Positions 1 to 10,200 of a stretch of DNA of 20,336 nucleotides are shown here, in pieces. The notes under the pieces were generated by a model. That model searched no databases. It was not told the DNA's origin and saw only the letters and a list, made by a program, of their open reading frames with translations. The first letter of the stretch is position 1; each line of letters starts with the position of its first letter. The stretch is from Ministeria vibrans ATCC 50519. Lineage: Eukaryota > Opisthokonta > Filasterea. The stretch covers positions 1-20,336 of the forward strand of contig CALSCP010001768.1 in the NCBI GenBank assembly GCA_943704425.1. The letters run 5' to 3'. The position numbers and the translations under genes are program-made.

Positions 1-30
<30 letters not shown>
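1..30. repeat. poly(A) homopolymer at window edge
   Basis: Thirty consecutive A residues open the window. Nothing upstream is visible, so this may be a genomic A-tract or an assembly boundary. Confidence 0.9.
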
Positions 31-33
<3 letters not shown>

Positions 34-82
34 CACTTAGTCCATTTTGGGCTCAACGCTCACCTATTCGATCGTGGCGTAG

Positions 83-477
83 AAGGAAATCCATCAGCTT
101 GTGGACAGAGCTCTGACGTTTGACGGGGAAGACGACGCAAGCCATGTACGGTTGGAGAGAGCAGAGGGGAAAGGGACTAAAGAGTGCGCTGACGAGACTT
201 GTATTCGACACTTGTGCGCTGTGTAGGACGCATACGACTGCTTCCTGCGCGCCGTCGTGAAAATAGCGTCCGTGGCACTGGACGACCATTTGCGTGACAG
301 CTTTACGCGACAAGAGCGCCGAAAAGTGCTCAAACTGCTTGAAGTGGGCTGTCACTGTCTTGACCGGGCCAAGTCCCTTCTGTCCACCATGGATGACTAC
401 AACTCGCTCGCAAGCACCCCGCCTGTGTCGCCTCACCAGCAACAGTCACAGCGACAGTCTGAACATCATCAACAACC

Positions 478-519
<42 letters not shown>

Positions 520-2112
520 TCACGCGCGTCTACACTCTGCACCTACCATAACACCCGACTGGGCCACCAATTCTTGCGAATCTTGTCACAGCGACAGCGG
601 CACCACCGCTTCGTCTCCACAACCGGCCACAGACTCACCCCCGATCAACCTATTGCCTCGCTCGGTGAGTGTCGCGTCGTGTGTTGCCCCAAAACTCCAC
701 CCGCCACAGACCCCCCCAAGTGGCTTGAGCAACGCCAGCGTTAGCGGTGTTGCAGTCGTCGGGAAACGCCTCATGACTCCAATGGAACGCGCTCAGCTGC
801 TAAACCAGTCGCTGGACCAGCGCCTGCGTGCCTGTGAGTCGCTTCCGCCGAGTCGTCGCAGTGCCATGCGCCTCTCACTTGCTCGCCAGAAGGACGCCAA
901 CATTGCGTTTGCGCAGGTCCAACAGACGCGTCTTAAGCAGAAGCTGATGGCACACCAACAGAAGATGGTGGAACGAGCGGAAATGGCTCGAAAGAAAGCA
1001 GAGGTGAGAGCACGGGGATTCCAAAGAGAGGGAGAGAAAAAAATCATAACCATCATTATTTTTTATTGTACAACCAGCAAACTGCGCTGAGTGGGAGTGC
1101 ACAAGACGACAAGATTGCACAGCAAGTGCGGTTGTTTGATCAGCAGAACCATACAGGAACCGGAGCACTGGCTGCGACAGTGAGTGAGAGCGAAGCGCGT
1201 GCAACAGTGCTTGTGGAGTGCGTGTTGCGGCACACGCAACACCCTCTGTCGTTGGAGCTGGCCCAGAGACAGTACCGGTGCATTCAGGAGCACCAGAGGG
1301 CCGCTGATGCGACCGCACTGCTTTTGGCCCGTGAAGATGTACTGTCGATGGTCAGTTCGGTTCATGCACTGTTTCTGCAGGCGTACCCTCTGCTCGCAAA
1401 TGCCTCTCAGGACACGCTTGAGCATTCGCGCTTTGCTCTGGAAGAGGCGGCTCTGCCGCCCCTTACACCCGTACTTCTCCAGGGCTACTCCATTGTCGAG
1501 TCTGATCGCGACAGTGCACTCGCGGCACTGCTTCAGCGCCACTCGGACGCCCATCCGTCCCTCTTGAATGTCCCCAAGCAGTTTTGGCTTGAAAGCGAAC
1601 AGAAGAGCGACGAGGAGAGCGACGGGGTGGAAAATGATCAACAAGAGCAGAGCACCCCAATGCCCTACATATTGGCTATAGAGGCGCTCAGAGGGCTCTC
1701 CTTACACAACACGGCCTTTAAGAAGCTCGAAGTGCTCGTTCAAGTGACCCGTTTAATCTGCCAGGCTGTCTCTGACTTCCATCATCCTCTTTCCATCACT
1801 GTGTACGTTTATTTCTGTGTCTTTTCCTCACAAAGACAAAGAGAGACGACACACATACACATACTACAAAGACAGGCACACATATAAATTATCCCCCTAA
1901 CCCTAACTCTTCTTCCCCTCTCCAGTGGTGGCGACGACCTTGTCCCGCTCGTCAGCCTTGTCATCATGCGTGCGCAGCCTCCATCCCTCCTGGCGCAGTG
2001 TCGCTTTATGGCTGACTATGTTCCCGATGACTTCCTTCGTGGCGAAGAGGGATACTGTCTCAGTAATGTCCAGATTGCAATTGATCATATCAATGCCACA
2101 CTCTCTCTGTAA
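83..2112 (+). CDS. VPS9D1: VPS9D1-like Rab5-type GEF: MIT-like N-terminus, polyQ, C-terminal VPS9 domain (5'-partial)
   Basis: VPS9 domains load GTP on Rab5-class GTPases on endosomes. My exon model is 83-145, 227-1003, 1078-1802, 1926-2112; all junctions are GT-AG and in frame, giving about 583 residues in the window. The first exon has an acceptor (GTAG) and no ATG upstream, so the true start lies outside. Residues 1-60 look like an MIT helical hairpin (QLVDRALTFDGEDD, then DAYDCFLRAVVKIASVALDD), as in animal VPS9D1. A CAA-encoded polyQ and a Ser/Pro-rich linker follow, then a basic coiled-coil-like stretch. The last 110 residues are a VPS9 domain: GGDDLVPLVSLVIMRAQPP carries the catalytic Asp region and GEEGYCLSNV the conserved Tyr. 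The family is confident. The symbol rests on the MIT plus VPS9 order. A longer alternative 3' end is discussed under findings. Confidence 0.82.
471..519 (+). repeat. (CAA)n trinucleotide tract coding polyglutamine
   Basis: An almost pure CAA/ACA run inside exon 2 of the VPS9D1-like gene. It encodes about 14 consecutive Gln in a Gln/His-rich stretch. Being nearly uninterrupted, it is likely length-polymorphic. Confidence 0.9.
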
Positions 2113-2440
2113 CATAATAACTTTTTTAATAATAATAATTAATAGTGATAACAATATTTCATTTCATATAATATAATTAATTAGTATAAGATATAAGAGA
2201 GAGGGAGAGAGAGAGAGAGAGAGAGAGAGAAGTCTGTTCAAATGGAGACTGGCTGTATCTGAGGGTGCGCGGGAAGAATGTCGGGATGGCGGGAAAAGAC
2301 ACGGAAACGATCTTGTGAACGCCACTGCTCAGCATACCTACAAGACGACACACGCGATGCATTGCGTGAGCGTGAGTTCCATATCCAATTTTATCTCAAA
2401 CTCTCAATTACTATAATTCTATCACTTTGATATTTTATCT
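2113..2440. other. Intergenic/3' region with GA microsatellite and a possible extra exon
   Basis: After the VPS9 stop codon comes an AT-rich stretch, then a pure GA tract (about 2197-2230). From 2233 to 2416 the sequence is non-repetitive and open on the plus strand in the phase that a GTAACA donor at 2109 would need. Without that splice it is simply 3' UTR or spacer. No recognised domain is encoded. Confidence 0.5.
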
Positions 2441-2744
2441 CTCTCTCTCTCTCTCTTGAACTCTCTCTCTCTTGAACTCTCTTGAACTCTCTCTCTTGAA
2501 CTCTCTCTCTTGAACTCTCTCTCTTGAACTCTCTCTCTTGAACTCTCTCTCTTGAACTCTCTCTCTTGAACTCTCTCTCTCTTGAACTCTCTCTCTTGAA
2601 CTCTCTCTCTTGAACTCTCTCTCTTGAACTCTCTCTCTTGAACTCTCTCTCTTGAACTCTCTCTCTTGAACTCTCTCTCTTGAACTCTCTCTCTTGAACT
2701 CTCTCTCTTGAACTCTCTCTTGAACTCTCTCTTGAACTCTCTCC
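2441..2744. repeat. CT-rich 12-bp minisatellite (unit CTCTCTCTTGAA)
   Basis: I count 21 copies of TTGAA separated by CT runs. Most units are 12 bp (CTCTCTCTTGAA), with 10-bp and 14-bp variants at the ends. The array stops five bases short of the stop codon of the minus-strand WOPR gene, so that gene's mRNA would carry a GA-rich 3' UTR. Because 12 is a multiple of three, the array is open on the minus strand as a repetitive Arg/Glu/Ser peptide. I do not regard that as a gene. The same TTGAA unit recurs inside an intron near 14995-15085. Confidence 0.93.
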
Positions 2745-2749
2745 GTCTC

Positions 2750-3317
2750 TTACCCATCACTAAAGTAGGCAATGAGTCTAAGGTTGGCACCCCAGTCCGT
2801 AATGCCGACCTTGCGCAGGCCTCCCGGCACGTCGTCCTTGCTGCTCTCAACGCAGTTAATTTGCCGACACAGCTGCCGGTACAGCATCAGCCCTCCGTCC
2901 GGATGGACTGAGTCGCTCCAGCATAGTCCGTCGGTCCATCGCTTGATTGAGCCTCCCAGATAAAATATGTAAACGTTGCCCGGACGGATTTCGGCTGCTT
3001 TGGGGCGTTCGGTGCACAGGCGCACATTGGCCTGCTCGGGGCACTTCTGGATGTACGAGAGAAGTTCGCGAGCGGAGTGCTCGGTGCGCACAAGACCCTG
3101 GAAAGTGACCCCAGGAAGGGAACAGGCGCAGTCGAGTGAATGGCCACACGTCGCAGTGATGAGAGACTGGTCGCGCAGTGTCTGTAGCTGCTGCTGCTGC
3201 TGGTGGTGCTGCTGCAGTTGAAGCTGCTGGAAACGGTGGTGCTGCTGTTGGACGTGGAGCTGCTGCTGCTGCTGTTGTTGTTGTTGTTGCTGTTGCTGTT
3301 CCTGTTGCTGTTGTTGT

Positions 3318-3358
<41 letters not shown>

Positions 3359-4801
3359 GTGGTGGTGTTGGAAGGCAAAGGGGATGGTGTTGGACTGGGA
3401 CAGTACAGTGGCAGTCGCGGGGGAGGGAATGGCGGCAGGGGCGCCGTGGAGGACGCGAAGATGGTGGTATTGCTGGGGAAGCGGGGGTGGGGGTTGTGTG
3501 ATTGGGGTGATGAGAGGGAAAGGAGCAGGGGTGAGGAGCGGCGATTGGAGGTAGGACGGGGCGGCTACGACACCGACTGCTGCTGCTCCTGCTGCTCCTG
3601 TGGCCGTCACGTCGTACGGGACACTGACAAAGGGCAGTGCACCCATGTACGGGAGCATAACATTGGTGATGTTGTTGCTGCTGCCGCCACCGTTGAGGAG
3701 GGTGGGAGTTGGCGTAGGAAGGTGATCGTGCATCAGTGATGGTGCATTCTTGCTGTTACTGGTGCTGTTGATCTTTACTACACGCTTTGGTCGACGCACC
3801 TTAGCCCCGCCCGAGCCTGCTGCTAATGCTGATACATTCTGGGCACGCGCCCGGCCAGATGCCGTCGCTGTTGCTGACGCTGCTAATGTTGGTGAGGTGG
3901 TGGTGTTTGCTGCTGTTGCGTAGACGTCCGGCGCAACTTCCGTATCGGTCAAATCGTCGTCAGCCTCCTCCTCGTCGTCGTCGTCGTCGCCATCGTCAAA
4001 TACATGATCATCATCGTCCTCTTCGTGGGTAGAGTCGTCGATATCGTAGTCGGCGTCGTCGTCGTTGCGGTCCTTACACACACGCCCACCTCTCGCCTTG
4101 GTTTTCTTGCTGTTTCGTGACTCGTCAATCGTCAGTGAGGCTTTCACCACCACCGATGCATTCGTGCTTGACACAGGAAGCACTTGTGGGCGGCTCTGGA
4201 GGCTACTGTGGCTGTTGCTAGCTGTGGAGGGCCTCTTGGATGTCACGCTGCCGTTATTTCGTAGGCAATCTTTGTCGGCAGCATCGCCGTCGTCGTCGTC
4301 TTCGAAATCCCTGCAGTACGTACCGGGTGCACTGATATCGGGCTGGTGAGAGGGAGCGCGGGGCAGATCCGAGACGGGGAGGGACAGGAGACCTTGGTGT
4401 TGTCGCTGTTCTTCGGCCTGTAGGTCCAAGCGCATCTGCTCGTGCCGAAAGTCGGCGTCGCTTCTGCTTGCGTCGCCTTGAGACACCAGCGTTGGTGCCT
4501 CGTGGCCGTCTGCGGCGGCGTGGAGCGGCTGCGGTGCGAGCGCACGCGGCACATACGCTTGAGGTGAAAATCCAGACGAAGAAGCGACCGCCGCTGGGAA
4601 AAGGCCCATTGGGGGCGACAGCATCGACGGAGACAGCATTCCTGGGGGCATTCCCGCCGGCGCCCGGAGCATCGGTGCGGCTTGCGGGCTGTACGCCGAC
4701 GACGGTACATGGGATCTTGGGAAGAAGCCAGACGCCACAAAGGGACTTGGGGGAGCCGCACACGGCACCCCGCCCACCCCGCTGCTGGAATAGTCCGACA
4801 T
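2750..4801 (-). CDS. WOPR-box (Gti1/Pac2-type) transcription factor with C-terminal WOPR domain, polyQ and acidic tracts
   Basis: Single exon, 683 residues from the ATG at 4801; two in-frame GTG codons upstream are less likely starts. Residues about 564-683 resemble the fungal WOPR DNA-binding domain (Wor1, Ryp1, Pac2). The first half has TFQGLVRT, ELLSYIQKCPE and PGNVYIF, then the hallmark SIKRWTDGLCWS and LMLYRQL. The second half is GLRKVGITDWGANLRLIAYF, matching the WOPRb ending of the form LxKxx..HLISYY. The N-terminal 560 residues are low complexity: a Pro/Met/Ser-rich start, a very acidic block (DDDDEEE) around 260-300, a basic KVRRPKR patch that could be an NLS, and long mixed CAG/CAA polyQ near 480-550. 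Acidic and polyQ segments fit an activator. In fungi the WOPR box is normally N-terminal, so the order here is reversed. The domain call rests on motif recognition only; targets are unknown. Confidence 0.75.
3178..3363 (-). repeat. CAG/CAA polyglutamine tract within WOPR gene
   Basis: Trinucleotide-periodic sequence reading GCTGTT/GCTGCT on the plus strand. It codes mixed CAG/CAA glutamines with scattered His and Leu in the WOPR-box protein. The long hydrophobic frames on the opposite strand here (poly Leu/Val/Ala) are shadows of this tract. Confidence 0.88.
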
Positions 4802-5218
4802 CACCACCTCGTCCTATGCATTCGACCAATTTGTGGTCAGAACTCTCTTTTTTTTCTCTTTCTCTCCTTAGCATGCCTGAAGAGTTGATGACGTCGCGAC
4901 AAAGTGCAGCGTCCTTTTTTTTTTTTTTTTCCGGTGCCGCAAAGACGCAAAAGAAGGTTTTGGGCGCCGGAAAGTGCCGGGGCGGTGTGCAATCCTCTCA
5001 GACGCAGCTACGTACTGGTTGTCTATGCGGCCACTGGGCGTATGGATTCGCGTGGCAAAATGTCAAACAATTTTCAATGTTTTTGAAAAAAAAAAAAATT
5101 GTCGATACTCGACGAAAAAATGGGCAGAACGAACTACAAAAAAAAATTATTCACATTTCACAAAATTAATAAAAATAAACCACAAGACACATAGTTATTT
5201 TATTTTTATCATTAGCCC
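4802..5218. promoter_or_regulatory. Divergent promoter region between WOPR gene and RSPH14
   Basis: The 417 bp separate two ATGs pointing away from each other (4801 minus, 5219 plus). The region contains a T-tract (about 4916-4931), scattered A-tracts and an AT-rich stretch just before the RSPH14 ATG. I find no convincing TATA box, and no X-box (RFX site) of the kind many ciliary genes carry. No continuing open frame of either neighbour crosses it. Confidence 0.5.
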
Positions 5219-6776
5219 ATGTCACGAATAGCCCAAGTGACTATGCCTGTGGACGAGGCGCGTGCAGTGCAACATCTCGCGCACGGCTTGGCGGCGTATG
5301 CTCGACTTGCTGGCGAACTCACGGTAAAATAGGGTCGCACACCGACTGTCGGGGGTAGGGTTGGACTTGAGAGTGCATGTGAGGGACTGCGCAGTGATTG
5401 ACAAAACGCGAAGGGAGAGAATCACCTTGACAACCGTTTCGTTTCCTCTCGTCAGAATGACACTACGACGGTCCGCCTTAAAGCCCTGGTCGCCCTGTGT
5501 GCCCTGATACACGATCCCGAGCGCATTGCCGAGGCTATCCGCCACGACTTGCATCGAATTGTCGTCGAGAGGCTGGTGGAGGACAAGACAGTCAACATCC
5601 GCATCAAAGCGAGCGAATTCACCGCAACGCTGGCGGCCCACGCGATCGGACGCGCCGCCTTGTTGCACGTTGATGCAGTAGATGCACTCCAGAAGGTGCT
5701 TGCGGACGAGGACCGCGCAGTGCGTCTTAATGCCCAGGAGACGCTGCGTGCCATGGTGTCGGGCTCGCCCTCCGACACCCCCACCATTTTCAACAGCAAA
5801 CCGTCGCTGATTGCCGATATTGTTTGCCGAATCCGCGACGAAACAGACAACACAGTCCGCACTCGAGCGCTGGGTACGCTCTACTATTGCGCCAAGGAGA
5901 GCGCCCGTGAGGCACTCGAGCACAACGCCGTGCCAATCTGTGTCAATCTCCTTGATGATACAGTGACGGATGCGCAAGTACTCGAGGCAGCAGCAAAGGC
6001 ACTTGTTGTGCTTGCAGATTCCATGCAAGGAAAGAAGGTAAGGTCATATCAGAGAGAACAGGAGAAAGAAAAAAAACAAGTAGCGAGAGAGAGAGAGAGA
6101 CCCAACAAGGATAATTTTTCTATCTGTACAGGCGAGTGTCGAGGCAAACGCACTCTCTGCTCTGCTTCTGCTGCTTGACAGTCGCCACTCGAGCGTCTCT
6201 GTGCGCTCTGCTGCTGCTGCTGCTCTCATGAGCATTACTGTGGCTCGTGAAGCCAAGTTTGCCGCACTCTCTGCAAATGCCCTTGAGATTCTCCCAAAGG
6301 CGCTCGAAAGAGAAACAGTGAGTGACAAACCATTTCACCAACCCCCCCCCAAGTTATTGCTATGCTTTGTTTTAGGCATTTCCTGTCGTGCTGAACGTTG
6401 TCAAGACAATCACCAACGTGGCGGAAGCACCAAAGGGGCGAAAAGGACTCGCAACAACACTCAAACGAGTAAGAGAGAGAGGAGAGGAGGAAGAAAGAAC
6501 AAATCCAGAGAGAGGGAGAGGAGGAAGAAAGAACAAATCCAGAGAGAGGGAGAGGAGGAAGAAAGAACAAACAGAGAGAGAGGGAGAGGAGAGAGAAAGA
6601 ACAAATAGAGAGAGAGAGAGAGAGAAAGAACGAATAGAGAGAGAGAGAAGGAAGCACAGTAATAACACTGATTGAGGTGAGTGTAGTTGAGGGAATTGAA
6701 AGAAGATCCTGAGACTGTGGCAGTGTTGCGCAAGGCCGTTGAGCGAGCCCTTGAAGTGGTTACTTGGGAACCATAA
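5219..6776 (+). CDS. RSPH14: Radial spoke head 14 homologue (armadillo-repeat axonemal protein)
   Basis: RSPH14 (formerly RTDR1; Chlamydomonas RSP14) is an armadillo-like component of the axonemal radial spoke, which couples the central pair to dynein arms. Exons: 5219-5323, 5456-6037, 6132-6317, 6376-6468, 6687-6776, all phase 0. They give 351 residues, close to the vertebrate length of about 350. The start MSRIAQVTMPVDEAR sits at the first ATG after an AT-rich leader. The family pattern is clear: TTTVRLKALVALCALIHDPE, then repeated helices such as VNIRIKASEFTATLA, VRLNAQETLRAMV and VRTRALGTLYYCAKESA, and a C-terminus EVVTWEP like the vertebrate ending of the form VIxWKP. The last intron is a GA minisatellite; its acceptor GTGTAG at 6686 was chosen because it alone restores the LRELKEDPETV frame. 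With LRRC56 downstream, this implies a motile flagellum. Confidence 0.92.
6475..6655. repeat. GA-rich minisatellite (about 34-bp unit) in RSPH14 intron 4
   Basis: Tandem degenerate units of about 34 bp, each containing GAAAGAACAAAT followed by GA runs. The first two are near-identical; later ones shorten and diverge into pure GAGA. The array fills most of intron 4 (6469-6686). The purine-rich strand is the sense strand of the host gene. Confidence 0.9.
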
Positions 6777-6823
6777 ATTAGTCACCCAAATAAAGAGAAT
6801 AAAGAATAATAAGAAGAAGAAGA

Positions 6824-6873
6824 ATACAACCCGTATATTAATGATACAGTCACCACGCGAAGACACAGCCAGA
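6824..6873 (+). repeat. Dispersed repeat copy A (partner at 12936-12981)
   Basis: This segment begins ATACAACC and contains 27 bases from 6836 that recur exactly at 12944-12970. Beyond the exact block the two copies agree except for single substitutions and a 4-bp indel. Both are preceded by an AATAATAAGAAGAA-type purine run and followed within about 100 bp by TAA/ATT repeats. It may be a fragment of a short non-autonomous element or a conserved non-coding motif. Confidence 0.8.
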
Positions 6874-6948
6874 CCGCCTTGCAAACTCAACCGAAACTCT
6901 ACAGGTAACATGGGAGAACAGTGGCAGGTTAGAGTGCTGTGTCGTCTA

Positions 6949-7021
<73 letters not shown>

Positions 7022-7240
7022 TGTAAATCCAAGTCACTAGATCATGTAGTTTTGAGTCTAATCGACCGTGCAAGAGTTTAGAGTTTGATAGAGTCAAGAT
7101 TCAAAAATGCATCAAAGATCATATCAAATATGCGTAAAATAAATGAATATTGAATAAGGTTTAAAGATAAGAAAGTAAAAACTGAAACTAAAAGTCTAAA
7201 ACTCATTGTTTTTTATTTTATATAAAAAGAAAGAACTAAC
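6874..7240. other. AT-rich spacer and presumed PLC promoter with TAA/TTA microsatellite
   Basis: About 6949-7020 is an (ATA/TAA)n tract that switches once to ATT and back, so part of it could fold as a hairpin. The rest is AT-rich with no open frame of note. A weak TATA-like TATTTTATATAAAA lies roughly 20-30 bp before the PLC start codon. I assign no gene here. Confidence 0.6.
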
Positions 7241-10200
7241 ATGTTCGCCAACGTGAAAGGCCGCGGTAGCGCCACCAGTGCATCCGGAACACTCATCGTG
7301 CGATGCGTTGGAGCGCAAGGCATCGTGCAGCCCGGAAAGAGCTGTACGGAAAACACCCCTATTTAACCCATCCTCTGACTCTCTCTCTCTCGCTCTGTGT
7401 TCTCCCTCTCTCGCTTCCCGCGTGCCTCCCCCTCCCCGCCTCCCCCCTCGCGCCTTCCTCTCGCGTGCAGCCCCCCCGCAAAGCGCCGTGGTGACCGTTG
7501 AAGTCGACGGGCGTGACGTCGCAACCAGCAACGGAGCAGCCGCCAACGCCCCGTCGCCCGTGTGGGGCCAGGACCTCAAAATCGAGCTGGAGAAGGCCGA
7601 CACGGTCGTCCTGCAGGTGTGCGATGCCAAAATGGTCGGCGAAGACAACATCTGCGGCGCACACGAACTCGACTTGAAAGTGCTGCGCAACGACAACCAC
7701 CCGCGCCGCCACAAAGTAGACCTCAAGCCGACCGGCATCCTCCACATTGAACTCCGCTGGGACTGCAAGGGCAAGTGGGACACCCTCTCGACCGGTACGC
7801 TCAAGCGTCTTTCTCTCGTTCCCCCAAATGCTAAAAATAATAATCTTTTTTTTTCTCTCCCCTCTCTCTCTCTTCTTGACAGGTTTTGACTGCTCCCACG
7901 CACTGCACCACGGCTCGGTTCTCGTCAAGTACCCTCGTGGGTCCTTTGGCACCCCCCACGAGCGCTTCTTCTGGGTTGCCGAAGACGGCATCAGTCTGTT
8001 CTGGCTGTCAAACAAGGGAAAGATGCAGCGCAAGTCAAGTATGCATTTTGACACAGAGAGAGACAGAGAGAGAGAGGGAGAGAGACAGAGAAAACAAGTG
8101 ATAGAGAGAGGGAAACAAAGTGATAAAGAGAGAGAGAGAAACAAAGTAGAGAGAGTGAGAGAAAGAGACGTTTCTTGAACGCTCTCATTTACATATGCTA
8201 ATGTTTTACTCTTTCCTTTTAGTTCCTATTTCGCAAATCCGTGAGATCCGCAAAGGTCAAAAGACCGACCGGTTCAAGAAGTTCTCCAAGATTTACGGGT
8301 CGCGCAACAAGACAAGCTTCTCGATCATTTACGGCAGTGAGTACGCCTCACTTGACGTAATTGCCGGTGACGACGATGAGGTGCGTGTGTGGTGCGTGGG
8401 ACTGCAGCACCTCATTGACAAGAACGCGGGCAAGGCCGCCGCCAGCGGTGGCGAATCAAGCGGTGGCGCCGCTGCCTCTTCGCTGTCGGGCTTGGAGCTG
8501 CGCGAACGCCGATTGCGCAAGGTGTGGGACCAGGGCGACAAGAACGGCGATGGCCAGTTGACGCTGGTCGAGGTGGAGAAGCTCTTGCCGGTGCTCAATT
8601 GTCCGATGAACAAGAAGAAGGTGCGCCAGCTTTTTGACGCGGCCAACACATCGGGCACCACGCTCGATTTTGGTGAGTTTGTCACCTTCTATACGGCGCT
8701 CACGGAGCGCGAGGAGGTTACGGCGCTGATGAATCGTTACTCTGGTGGCAAGGACACGCTCACAGTCGACCAGCTGCGCAAGTTTTTGACGGAGACGCAA
8801 CGCGAAGTGGGCCGCAACATTGACTCACTGCTGACGTCTTATGAGCCGTCGGATGAGGCGCGCGCAGCCAAGATGATGACACGCGATGGTTTCACGGCAC
8901 TGCTGTTCGGGCCAGAGTGCAGCGTTTTCCAGGAGGCGCACGGCCGTGTGTACCAGGACATGGACCATCCGCTTACTGACTACTACATGGCGAGCAGCCA
9001 CAACACCTATCTGCTCGAGGACCAGCTCAAGGGCCCGTCGTCCGTCGAGGCGTACATCCGTGCGCTGCGTGACGGCTGCCGCTGCGTCGAGCTGGACTGC
9101 TGGGATGGGCCCGACGATGAGCCCATTGTGTACCATGGCCTCACGCTCACGAGCAAGATCCTCTTCAAGGACATTGTCGCCGCCATCAAGGAGCACGCAT
9201 TTGCATCGTCCCCGTACCCCGTTGTGCTATCACTTGAAAACCACTGCAGTGTGCCGCAGCAGGCGATTATGGCGCAGCATCTTACGAGCATCCTGGGCAG
9301 CATGTTGGCGCAGGGCGACCCCGACGAGACACGCGAGAAGATGCCGTCGCCCGAGGAGCTCAAGGGCAAGGTGCTGTGCAAGGCCAAGCGACCCAAGGTC
9401 GATGATGACGGCGCCGCAGCAGCAGCAAAGGCAGCAGAAGAAGCAGCAGCAGCAGCAGCAGATGACTCGGATGATTCCGACTCGGACGACGACGACGACA
9501 ATGAGGAAGTGCCCAAGATCAGCGAGGAGGAGAAGGCGCAGCTGGCGCTGAAAAAGAAGAAGGTCAAAGTAGCGCCCGAGCTGGCGCGGCTCATTTTGTA
9601 CTGCCAGGCGGTGCACTTTCATTCATTTGAGGACTCGGCCAAGCGCGGCAAGTACTACCAGATGTCGTCGTTTGGCGAGGCCAAAACTCGCAAGTTGAGC
9701 GCCAAGAACAGCAACGCCTTTATGCTGTACAACCAGAAGCAGTTTAGTCGTGTTTACCCTGCGGGCAGTCGCGTCGACTCGTCCAACTACGACCCGACCT
9801 TTGCGTGGAATGCCGGTTGTCAGATTGTTGCTCTCAACTACCAGACCCCCGGGCGCTCCATGCAGCTCAACCGCGGTCGTTTCCGTCAGAACGGTGCCTG
9901 TGGCTACGTCCTCAAGCCGGCGGTCATGCGCGACCCAAACTCCGCCTACGACGTGAACGCCAAGAAGCCCGCAAAGGGCGTTCTCAGAAAGACCATTACT
10001 GTTCGCGTACGAAAATTTGATCATTTGTGTATGTGTGAGTGTTTTGTTTTGTCTCCTTACTGTTGTTATGTTCGTGCGTGTTGTAGGTCATTTCTGGGCA
10101 GAACCTGCCGAAACCTGGAGAGAAATCCAAGGGAGAAGTGATTGATCCGTATGTGGTGGTGGAGTTGGTGGGAGTGCCCGCAGACGCAGCACAGCACACT

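Noticed and set aside
2422..2850. Minus-strand open frame of Arg/Glu/Phe/Lys/Ser repeats across the CT minisatellite
   Set aside because: It is a by-product of a 12-bp unit being a multiple of three. It overlaps the WOPR 3' end in another frame and has no independent coding signal.
3178..3739. Plus-strand open frames rich in Leu/Val/Ala, membrane-like
   Set aside because: Antisense translation of the polyQ codons of the WOPR gene.
4243..5169. Several overlapping open frames around the WOPR 5' end and promoter
   Set aside because: Shadow frames with no recognisable domain; they run through poly(T)/poly(A) tracts.
4802..5218. Possible X-box (RFX) site for ciliary gene control
   Set aside because: Only half-sites such as GTTGTC were found, with no properly spaced second half. 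The same holds upstream of LRRC56.
6949..7020. TAA/TTA palindromic tract as a terminator or replication origin
   Set aside because: A simple trinucleotide microsatellite explains it; there is no supporting motif nearby.
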